The notes below the pieces were generated by a model, which was not told the DNA's origin, did no database searches, and worked only from the letters and a program-made list of their open reading frames with translations. From positions 1 to 17,502 of the forward strand of contig JALLAP010000637.1 in NCBI GenBank assembly GCA_036939355.1: DNA of 17,502 bases, read 5' to 3'. This document shows positions 9,135 through 17,502 of the stretch, piece by piece. Made by a program: the position numbers and the translations under genes. The stretch comes from Thalassiosira profunda. Lineage: Eukaryota; Bacillariophyta; Thalassiosirophyceae; Thalassiosirales; Thalassiosiraceae. Positions within the stretch are counted from its first letter, which is position 1. Each line of letters begins with the position of its first letter.

Positions 9135-12100
9135 ATGACGGCCCGGCGGACCCAGCGCGAGCGCCTCCAGCGCGCCAAGATGGTCGCCCGGCACCACGCC
9201 CGGGCCAAGGCGGCGACCGCCCAAGCCGGGGGAGGCGATCGCCCTCCGAGTAGCCGGACGGCGGCCGCGGCCGATGGACGGGACGACGGCGACGACGCCG
9301 AGAATCGGGATGCGTCGAACGTCCATGCGCCGGCGCGGGAGGGGCCTCCCGCCAAGGCGGGCGCCTACGATGCCGCCCTGCCGAAGACACGCGAGGCGCA
9401 CGGTGCGGCGCCGGCCGAACCAGCCGCCGCCTCCGCCACCCCCGCCCGCGGCACGGCGCGCCAGCGCGCCCGGGCGCTGTCGGACGCCAAGCGCAAACTG
9501 GCCGCGTCGCGGGCGGCCGCGGCCCGGACCGCCGCCGCACCCGGGAAGGGCGCCGCGCAAGCCGGGGCCGCGGCCGACGCCAAGACGAACGGCGACGCCG
9601 GCATTGCTGCCAAATGGACCGGGGACGGCGGGGCGGCCGCGCCTTCCGCGCCCAAGAGCGACAAAGGCGGAGCGGGAACAATTCCCGACAAAGCTGCACC
9701 AAAGGCCCAGCCGTCGCACGGGGCCAAGACCGCGGGCCGGGCGGGGAACGCCCCGCGGTCGGCCGCGATGAAGGCGCAGCGGGAGCGGTTCCTGCGGATG
9801 CAGGCGGCCAAGGAGCATAGCCGTAGTAGCGCATCGTCGCCTGCCCAGGAGCCAGCGGAGGTGTCGCAGGAGGCACCGCAACCGGCGGCGCCGTCCGCCG
9901 ACCTTCACCTTCGCATGCTGGCCGCGGGGGAGGCGGGGGGCGACGCGCCGGACGGCCTCGCCGAGGAGGCGCCCCTCGATGATGGGGGACTGGGGCTCAA
10001 GTATTCGGCGAGCGGGGAGTCGGCCGACTCGTCCGCCTTCCTGGGCGTGGTGACCGCGTCGGAGAGCGTGGAGGAGTGGGAGGACCCGCCGTCGGGCGAG
10101 GAGGGCGCCAATTTTGCTGCTGGAGCGTCGGAGGCAGGGGAGGAGGAGACGCTGGACGGCGAGGGCGTGCTGTTCTCGCTGTCGGAGGAGGAGGGCGCAG
10201 AGGTGGCGGCCGCGGCCGTGCCAGCGCCCTCCGGTGGGGATCCGGAGCTGAGCGCCCTGCCCAATCCATCGAATCCAGAGGGGTCGTCCGCGGCCTTCGG
10301 CGCGTTCGACGACGCCGCGTTGTGGCCCGCCGACGACTTCTCCTCGGCGTCGTGGGGCTCCCAGTCGCCCCCTGCGGCGGGCGACGACGGGTGGGCCGAT
10401 CCCTTCGCCGTCGGCCCGACGGAGCACGAGCCCATCACGACCCACGGCGCGACGGGGGAGGACCCGTGGCCCGAACGCACCGCGGGCTTGACCCAGGTGA
10501 CCTTCCTCCCGGCCGAGGACGACAAGGAGAACCGCGCGTGGCCTGCCGACGGCGCCGCCTTCGGCGCCGAGGCGCCGGCGGTCGCCGCGGACGACCTTGG
10601 CGAAGAGGAGGAGGCATGGCCCACGGACGAGCCGGCGGCACCGGCGGCGGAGGAGGCGAGGGACGACGACGAGGACGGCGTCGCGCCGGAGGGGGGGCCT
10701 CCGGAGGACGACGAGGCATCATTGGCGGACGAGAGGGGAGAGGCGGGCAGCGCGCGGTACCAGGGGTTCGGCTCCGTTCTGTCGGACGGGCGGCTGCTGC
10801 GGGGCGCGACGGAGTCGATAGACGAGGACGAGTCCCACGAGGACGAGGACGACGAGGGCAGCGGCGATGGCACCCGCAGCCGGGCGAGCGAGGCGTCCGT
10901 CGGCTCGGCCACCGAGTTCGACCCCCTCTCCCTCTTTGGGGATTGCGACGAGGCNGGCGAGCGAGGCGTCCGTCGGCTCGGCCACCGAGTTCGACCCCCT
11001 CTCCCTCTTTGGGGATTGCGACGAGGCCTCGCCGAGGATTGAAGACGGGACGCCCGCCGCCGTCGCACCGGGCGTCGCGCCGGCGGATACTACGACTACT
11101 ATGTCGTGGGCGTCGCCGCCGCCGGGAGGCAAGTCCGACTCCTCCTCCAAGAGTCTGTCCTTCCCCTCGTTGGGCAGCGGGGGGCAGGTCAAGTACTCGA
11201 TGCCGCCCCCGCCGCCGCAGCACCCGGACGCCTCGCCCGCCGGGACGGAATCCCTCGAATCGTGGTGGGCGAGCCGGCATGCCGCGGCGCAGAACGGCGA
11301 CGTCGATGCGGCCGTGCGGGAGGCCCTCGCGAAGCGGGCGCCGGATGTTGGCGAGGCGGCCGCCGCGGCGGACGACGAGGCGCTTGCGGCAGAGGGGCCG
11401 ACGGGGCCGCCGGGGCCGGGAACCGACAGACCGCCGCCGGACGAGGAGGACAGCATCTTCAGCGGGCTGGACGACGCGTCGCACCCCGGGGTCCGGTCGG
11501 AGGCACTGCCGCAGCAGCGGCCGACGCTCGCCGCCCAAAAGCACCAGAGCATGGCAACGCGCGCCACGGCCCGCGCGTCCAACACCGCCACCGACGCCAT
11601 TGCGAACAGCGCATCGGACGAGGACCTCTTCTCGGGCATGTCGGCGGCGAGCCGCAGCCACCTCGGCGAGAGCAACCTCGGCAGCCAGTTCGCCGGCGAG
11701 AGCAAGCTCAGCAGCCAGTTCCCCCGCCTGCCCGCGTCCCAGGCCATGACGTCCCTCCTCGACGGCGCCTCGACGGCCGACACCCCGTCCCTCCCCCCGC
11801 CGCGGCCCCCGCCGCCCACGACCACCAACGGCGAAGGCACGGGAACCGATGGACTGTCGCCCCGCCTCTTCCTCCCCGAGCGCGGGTACGGCGTCGTCAC
11901 GACGCGGGCGTCGCATTCCCCCACCGACCGCTCGGTCACGTCGGACATTACCTCGTCGATCGTCTTTGGCGGGGACCGGGACGGGGCCAAGAAGCTCCGG
12001 CCGCTGGGCATCCTCGAAACGACCGCCGAGGCGGAGGAACCGGAGGAAGTGTCTCCCCTGGCGGCGGACGTCGTGGAAGGACACGAGTACAGCCAGGAGA

Positions 12101-13449
12101 TCGAAGGACACGAGCACAGCCAGGAGGTGGACGTCGGCAGCTTGGGAGGGTCCCGAGAGGATAGGCTCTCCGCCGCCTCGGCCGGGGACGAGAGCACGGT
12201 CGTGTCGTCGGCCGCGTCGCAGACGCAGACGACCGTGACGGACGCGTTGAGCCACTTCAGGGAGTCGATCCTGTCGCGATTCGGGTGCGGCGTGCTGCAC
12301 ACGTCGTCGTTTGCCTTCTGCGCCGCTCCGGCGGCGACCGCTCTGGCAGAGGGACGGAATCACCCTTCGTCCGAGGCATCCGGCCCCACCGACGGAGCGG
12401 TCGCGCTCGACGATTGGTCCGGCGTCGGGGAGGGATCGCGGAGGAGCCGCGACGACGGCGAAGGCGACGGCGACGAGTGTCCTTCTTCGTCGAGCGAAGA
12501 AGAATACCAAAAGTCGACGAGCCGGTTCTATGCGACCCAGGACGGCGGGGCCGCCGCGCCCGGCGAACGAGGCACCGCCACCGACCACGGCGCGCCGTCG
12601 GCAGACGAAAGCAAGCGGTGGACGTCGTACGACGAGGCGCTGGTGGCGGGGGCGGAGAAGGAGCTGGAGGAGGGCAACAACAGCGAGGGAACGGCGCCCC
12701 CCAGCGCCGAAGCGTCCGAGGCGCAGACGAAGGAAGCGCGCGAGGCGCAGGCGAGGGCGTACGAGGGCAAATTGCGGTACGCCTACAACGCCCTGTCGGT
12801 GCCGCAAATGCTCGACTTTGTCGAGAAGGGCGAAGGATTGGAGGGGCGCTCGGCACTCGACCCTTTGGTGGTGTGTCCCGGTACGGCCGTCCTGGGGCGG
12901 GAGGGCGTGGACACGATCCTGGCCAAGCTGGGCGCCGAGGGATGGGAGGTGCTCAAGCTCAACCGAGAGAAGAGGTGGCAGCCCCGGTTCCTGACGATAA
13001 CGCGGGAGACGCGCGGGCAGGGCATCCACGCCCGCCCCCTGGGGTTGCTGTGGATGAAGAAGTTCGACGCCAAACATCGCACCGTGGCGTCGATCGACAA
13101 GCACGGAAAGGGGGGGATGCCGTTCCGGGCCATCCGACGCGTCTCCGTGACGAAGGACAAGCACCCCCTGAGCCGAAAGCAGAAGAGGGGCCCGTTCCAG
13201 GACAGCGTCGCGCTCGTCCTGCACACCGAGACGAAGCGCGAGGTGTTGTTCCGGTGCGCGCGCAAGGACGACGCCTTTGCGCTGGCGGCGGGCGTCCAGG
13301 CCATCATCGACAGCGTGAGGGGCGATCGGGACAAGGAGAATGTGGTGGGTCCCATCGCGTCGCCGTCGAGGACGCCAACGGCGGCCGCAAAGCCATTCAG
13401 TCCGAAGGCGCTCTCGAGTCCGGTCGACGAGGACAGGTGGGAGGTGTGA
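9135..13449 (+). CDS. Large disordered protein with C-terminal PH-like domain
   Basis: ATG at 9135, TGA at 13447-13449. Counting the repeat at 10955 once gives 1,413 aa with no intron needed. Residues 1 to about 260 are Ala/Arg/Lys-rich, starting with a basic helix (TARRTQRERLQRAK). About 270-1140 is acidic and Ser/Pro/Gly-rich with little predicted fold. About 1150-1205 looks helical (KEAREAQARAYEGK). About 1228-1372 resembles a PH domain: a Trp-x-PRFL strand, alternating strands, and a closing amphipathic helix DDAFALAAGVQAIIDSV. Two short tandem repeats lie at 11665-11724 and 12076-12129. A PH-like end suggests lipid or membrane-surface binding, but I recognise no ortholog. Very high GC3 creates long antisense open frames across it. 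The start is the first in-frame ATG after the leader. Confidence 0.75.
10883..11027. repeat. Perfect 72-bp direct repeat around a single N (assembly join)
   Basis: Bases 10883-10954 and 10956-11027 are identical with one N at 10955. Both copies are 24 codons in frame; only the N shifts the frame. Collapsing 73 bp joins the two halves of the 1,413-aa ORF. Confidence 0.95.
11665..11724 (+). repeat. Two tandem 30-bp coding repeats
   Basis: Bases 11665-11694 and 11695-11724 encode GESNLGSQFA and GESKLSSQFP, an in-frame 10-residue duplication in the disordered part of the PH-like protein. Confidence 0.8.
12076..12129 (+). repeat. Two tandem 27-bp coding repeats
   Basis: Bases 12076-12102 and 12103-12129 encode EGHEYSQEI and EGHEHSQEV, an in-frame 9-residue duplication in the same disordered region. 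Confidence 0.85.
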
Positions 13450-13852
13450 CGTGCCTGATGTGTGTGGTGCTATGTGTGTAGATGTTTAACGTCTAAATGT
13501 CAGCCAAAGAAAGTGCTATCCATTCGCTGAGCTCTTAGTTTATTGTGCTCGATGTTATGGAATTGAGCAGTGCAAACAGGTCCTAAAGGCATGCCGTCCT
13601 CGGTTCTTCTACATACTCTCTAATTGCAAACAGGGTTGCGAGCAAATTGTTGGCATCTTGTGTCTTGGGCGCATGGCGCTTGCAGAGTCCTGGCGGGCTC
13701 GGCAAGTGCAATCGTATTCTCTAATGTGCACTCTCTAGAGGGGGCGTTTTCTGGCGTAGGTTTGTCTTGAGTGCTTCCTAAGGTTCGGTTCTCGCATGTA
13801 TCATCTTCTCATTTCTCTTGGGAGGACTTGTCTTGGCATGCATGTGTGCTCC
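13450..13852. other. Convergent intergenic region, no gene seen
   Basis: These 403 bp lie between two convergent stop codons and are much less GC-rich than the upstream gene. They must include both 3' UTRs. The 10-mer TGCAAACAGG occurs twice (near 13572 and 13625). No ORF, RNA gene or canonical poly(A) signal was recognised. Confidence 0.6.
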
Positions 13853-16836
13853 TTACTCTTGGACGCACGTCCCAGCCATCCACGCATCCACGTCGATGAG
13901 ATAGATCCCGCCCCAATCGGCTTCCTCCTCTTCGTCATCCTCTGCTAGCATCCTTACACCGGAGATATCCTCGGCACATTCCGCAGCCAAGGCAAGGCGG
14001 CCCCCGCGGAAACCGTCGCGGTCCATTGCGAGACCGTCGACGGTCATCGGCGTTCCATCAACGTGGCCGTCACGGTCGAGATCGGTGCATTCATCGCCCG
14101 TCTCGACGAGCGGGACGGGATCAGTGCCATCATCTTTCCACAAGTAGATGCCAACGACGTCCGCCGTCTTCACCTTGTACGCGACTCTTGCGGGGCTGGT
14201 TGAGGCAGTATCGTAGGAGTCGAGGGCGGCGGAGGTGGCAGAGCGCCAGCGCGGAGGCTCGGCGGCGTCGGACTCGTCGTCGGTCGTGGTGGACTCCACT
14301 CCGACGGCGGCTCCGGCGGTTGGGCCGGTGGTCGAGTCTGGGCGGCCGAACCCAACGCTGAGGGGCTTTCCAGAGTATTCTTTGTCACGCAACGAAAGTA
14401 TGAGAGGAGGTGGCGATGAGAAGCGAAATGGAAACGAGACGCACTTACTCCAGAAAAGGAAATCGTCGACGGCGATGTCATCAGTCTTGGCAACGGTCGT
14501 GATGGTGCTGGTCTCGACTTCGACGACAAAGATGCCTTGATGGTTGGGGACGTACTTGACCTGGTAGCCGACTTCACAACCCTCGGGCGGGTCGTAGCCC
14601 TCGTCGCCTTCAAGGATGGTGTACGGGTCGCCATCCCGGCACTCATCGCCAAGGCACTCGTCGGCGTAGATGCCAGTGTGAGAGCAGTAGGCCATCAAGT
14701 CCTTCTGCCCGTGCGTGGGGCAGCAAAGCTTGATCTCGGTGAAGTCTTCCTCCACGCCCCACTCGCTCCAGGCGCCCCAAACGGAGGCATAACGTCCGTC
14801 GTAGGAGAGGGCTTCGCCGAACATCTTGAAGTTGCCAATAGGGTCGCCATTCAAGTCAGGGACGAGATCCCCAATTTTCACGAGCGCCGTCAAGGGCGGG
14901 TTTGAACTAGCAAGGGCGTCCGCCAGGTTGGCCTGGTAAATGCCTCCGCATGTGGGAGAGTCTTCAGGATCGATGGAGTCAAAGGAGCCTTGTGAAGTGT
15001 GAGCCAAAGGAGCCTTGTGAGCGTGACATAGCAAGAAACAACAACGAACGAATACAAACTAAGTCACCTTCGTTGTCGACGCCTCGAAAGACCAATTTGC
15101 CGTCGACAATGCTTGGAGCAGCCGTAGATCCAAAGTTGAGCTCCGGGCATTCAGGAATCGGGGTCTCGGAGCTGCTTGCGATGTGGTAGATGGGATCGTT
15201 TCCTCCTTCCGGGACATCAGTGAGGAGTTGGCGGAAGAAGACGCCAGTTTGGCCATCGTTGTCTTTGGCGTAGTTGCCCTTGAAAGCGACGATTCCTTCG
15301 TCGTTGATCGCCGGCGCGCCGGGGAAGACGTCGAAGGAGGTTGGATCGAGCACAACAGGCACCTTGAACTTGGAGAAGTCGAATCCCTCGAGGTTGTCAT
15401 CAGGAACCGCCCCGAGCTTTCCTACCGCAGTGAACAGGTTTCCGCATGTGCCTTGGGTGTCCTCGTTCGAGTCACACGCATCGGGATCAAAGCTGCAGTA
15501 GAGCCCGGTGTTGCCGACCCTCGTCTCTTCAGGTTCTTCACCTTCTACCTCGACTGAATACCTCAACACCGGACCGTGGTTTCCGCGGAAGGCTGCGTTG
15601 CTATTGCCAATGGCAATGCCTGTCAAATGATTGTCGAGAGGAAAGTAGAGGTCAGTTGATATGCTGGGATACAAATGATAGATGGCAGGGCTTGAACAGC
15701 TTACGTGGAATGGATGGGAATCTGCCCAAGCGAGAGAACGACCATGGAAGAAAAGAGGCGTTAGATGTGAGGTGGGTGGGCGCGAAGAGCCGTCGCTCTA
15801 CTCACTCGATATACTTGGTGTCCAAGTTGTTGGGGTCGGTCACTTCGGTTCCTCGGCCGGCCAGGCGCCGAATAGGCTCGTCGGCGATAGGGTCGCGGAC
15901 GAAGATCCCCGTTTCCGGTTTCCCTGAGACGGCATGACCACCTTGCCTGGAGTCGGTACCCGAGATGGTTGAGTGTGTATGCATTATTTGATCAAGATTG
16001 ATGTCCGGACCAACTCACCCTGTGCTGCGAGCGCGGAACACGACGAGTCCATTCGCGTTGACGCTTGGTGGGTTGTAGCTCGAGACCAGCTTGGCAAGAG
16101 AGGAGCCATCAGCGTTGGGGATGGGATCGGCGTCGTTCACGACGGTCCAAACCCAACAGAGTGGCTCCATCGCCCGGCAGACGAATCCGTCGTCGCCTGA
16201 GTCGACCCAAGCTTCTGGATTGGCCAGACAGCCGCTCTCGACGAGCTCCTCGCAGGCGGCCATGTCGAGAGCGGCCATCTTATTTGCCGCGTCTTCGGGA
16301 GACTTCATCTTGTTCATCTTCGTCGCATCACGGCGGTCAGAGCGAAGCCCGATGAGTTCTCCGCCATCAGACATGGTGATGCAGAAACGAGTTTTCTCGT
16401 TGAAATCGGCGCACAATGCTTGGCGCGTGCCCTCGAAGTCCAGCGTTTCGACGCTGCACGTGACGTCTTGCTTGGGTAGACGGCGGTGCCTCAGAAGGTC
16501 GTGGGCACGGGTCGAAGCCTGGGCGAAGAGACGAAGGCGGAAACGAACACATGTTATCAACGGCGTACGGAAGAAGAGATAGATCGAGGAGTAAGGAATT
16601 CAGCCTACCTTCTTCGGACCGCCTGCCTCTGCGGGACATGGGATTCGGATGGTGGCGGTGTGAGCGAGGAGTGGCATCGCGCGGCAAACATTCCATGAAG
16701 TCTACTTACTCGATCGATCTTCGAGCCGGCGCAAGCCATGCCGGACCAAACTCGACGCCCTCGGGACGTTGCCAATCTTCTCGCCCGATGCAATGCCGGG
16801 AGCGAAGAGCAGAAACGCTGCGGATGCTAGCTTCAT
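13853..16836 (-). CDS. Secreted NxxGxxxF-type tandem-repeat protein, eight exons
   Basis: Start ATG at 16836; stop TAA at 13855-13853. Exons: 16836-16710, 16628-16609, 16518-16019, 15946-15806, 15721-15705, 15619-15068, 14988-14449, 14379-13853. All seven introns are GT-AG, 69-90 bp, and phases agree at every junction, giving 2,424 nt or 807 aa. The N-terminus is a signal peptide (MKLASAAFLLFAPGIASG). The mature part carries repeats with an N-x2-G-x3-F strand (NANGLVVF at 203-210, NDEGIVAF at 374-381) and a recurrent GIY/GIF/GVF strand, as in bacterial choice-of-anchor NxxGxxxF repeat proteins (family name from memory). Such repeats probably form a beta-propeller-like fold. A D-x-D-x-D-G loop (732-741) could bind calcium. 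Many cysteines fit an extracellular protein. The function is unknown; surface adhesion or matrix is inference. Splicing is inferred, and restoring repeat spacing at the junctions supports it. Confidence 0.75.
15705..15721 (-). other. 17-nt microexon (exon 5) of the NxxGxxxF repeat protein
   Basis: Flanked on the minus strand by acceptor TTGGGCAG and donor GTAAGC. It enters in phase 2 and leaves in phase 1, encoding part of EFPSIPR. Skipping it would put exon 6 out of frame. Confidence 0.7.
16609..16628 (-). other. 20-nt microexon (exon 2) of the NxxGxxxF repeat protein
   Basis: Flanked on the minus strand by acceptor CCCGCAG and donor GTAGGCT. It takes phase 1 from exon 1 and returns phase 0 to exon 3, encoding KAGGPKK. 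Joining exon 1 directly to exon 3 would break the frame. Confidence 0.6.
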
Positions 16837-17303
16837 CTCGTCGCTGACGTAGGTCTGTATTGGTGTTGTCTTTCGTTGGTCTGCTGATTTCACTTTGCGT
16901 GCACCTCTTGTTCGTTTTATGAGCCAAATGCTGATCTCTCTAGGTGGTTTGTTGCTGCGCAAACCATGAGTTCATTTGTGTTCCTCGCGTTCGAGAACAC
17001 CGGAAGAACCGCCATGAAGTTCATTGACGATCCTCCCAGCAGAGGCAAAGAATGAGGCCACAGGAGGGCGACTCGCTCCTCGCCTCCATCCTCTTGGTTT
17101 GGCCGAATCGGAAGCGTGGAGAAATTAGCCTTCGCATCGAACAGTTTGGAACCATTCCAGGAAAGTGAGGGCAGGCAAAGGTCACACAGCGCATAGCCAA
17201 TTGTGAGTTTGCGTCGCATCATGAAAGCGCTGCGACAAAATAGAGATAGACGTCTTACTGGCTTCCGTTACCCTCAAAAGACCTCCAACCCCTGCGGCTT
17301 GGC
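16837..17303. promoter_or_regulatory. Intergenic region between two tandem minus-strand genes
   Basis: These 467 bp should hold the 3' UTR of the Prp5-like gene and the promoter and leader of the repeat-protein gene. Short minus-strand open frames of 101 and 72 codons overlap it but look like chance. No tRNA or other RNA gene was recognised. Confidence 0.5.
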
Positions 17304-17502
17304 TCACATGACGCTGTAGCGCCCTCCGCCGGACGACGCCGACCGGGCACCTGCCTTGAGCGTCTCCTCGTTCAACAGGCGCTTGATCTCCAATATGCAC
17401 GTCGACAATATCTGCGCGCTCTGCGCCTCCAAGTGAAGGTACAACCGTCGCTCGCCCTCCGCCGGCTCCTTCCCCGACGGCACGTACTGTCCCTTGAGCG
17501 TG
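17304..17502 (-). CDS. C-terminus of a Prp5/DDX46-like spliceosomal DEAD-box ATPase (partial)
   Basis: The minus-strand frame enters at the window edge and ends with TGA at 17306-17304, giving 65 visible residues. It contains YVPSGKEPAEGERRLYLHLE, then an EIKRLLNEE helix and the end GGGRYSVM. This matches my recollection of the conserved C-terminal tail of DDX46/Prp5 (GK-E-P-GER-K-YL, I-RL--EE, KGRYKVL). Prp5 is the ATPase that acts on U2 snRNP during branch-site recognition in prespliceosome assembly. The helicase core lies outside the window, so the assignment rests only on this tail. DDX42-like relatives are less likely. Confidence 0.7.
   Translation of the reverse strand, partial: TLKGQYVPSGKEPAEGERRLYLHLEAQSAQILSTCILEIKRLLNEETLKAGARSASSGGGRYSVM

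Noticed and set aside
12285..12349. Possible 65-bp intron (GTGCGG to GGCAG) in the GC-rich gene
   Set aside because: The encoded stretch is compositionally odd, but splicing would move the downstream PH-like domain out of frame.
9051..13224. Long minus-strand open frames (up to 929 codons) opposite the GC-rich gene
   Set aside because: High GC3 in the plus-strand gene removes antisense stops. The translations are Arg/Pro/Gly-rich with no domains, and the plus frame ends in a PH-like domain.
16837..17303. tRNA or other structured RNA in the intergenic region
   Set aside because: No cloverleaf arms or known conserved boxes could be identified by eye.
1..17502. Transposon, integron, CRISPR or phage-type system
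   Set aside because: No transposase, terminal repeats, spacer array or phage genes were found; the gene structures are eukaryotic.

Overview
The window looks like nuclear DNA of a compact eukaryote, most likely a stramenopile and probably a centric diatom. The evidence is short GT-AG introns (69-97 bp), microexons, closely packed genes on both strands, and SPTKNPTE-type Ser/Pro/Thr-Lys repeats of the kind known from diatom secreted proteins. The organism assignment is inference. I see no tRNA, rRNA, CRISPR array or transposase.

Layout, left to right: (1) the 3' part of a plus-strand gene (39-966) for a secreted-type protein with an SPTKNPTE stalk and a Cys-rich tail, carrying three apparent lesions; (2) a large minus-strand gene (1230-7354, 3 exons, about 1,940 aa) for an MCTP-like membrane-contact protein with C2, C1-like, PRT_C-type membrane and PH-like regions; (3) a divergent plus-strand gene (7673-8866) for a CmcJ/NvfI-like oxygenase-fold protein with an N-terminal signal; (4) a plus-strand, very GC-rich gene (9135-13449) for a mostly disordered protein with a C-terminal PH-like domain; (5) a minus-strand gene (13853-16836) that I resolve into eight exons including 20-nt and 17-nt microexons, encoding a secreted 807-aa NxxGxxxF-type repeat protein; (6) the C-terminal end of a minus-strand gene (17304-17502) resembling the spliceosomal DEAD-box ATPase Prp5/DDX46.

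Three single Ns (1407, 5197, 10955) are each flanked by perfect 72-bp direct repeats. Identical length in three unrelated coding sites points to unmerged contig overlaps from a k-mer assembler, not biology. Each adds 73 bp and breaks the reading frame, and counting each repeat once makes both affected genes continuous. Anyone annotating this automatically would wrongly split these two genes.

The genes do not form an operon or an evident pathway. Two encode likely membrane- or lipid-associated proteins (genes 2 and 4, both with PH-like regions), and three look secreted or secretory (genes 1, 3 and 5). The most interesting biology is the domain architecture of gene 2, the alternating acidic/basic cysteine modules of gene 1 and the microexon structure of gene 5.
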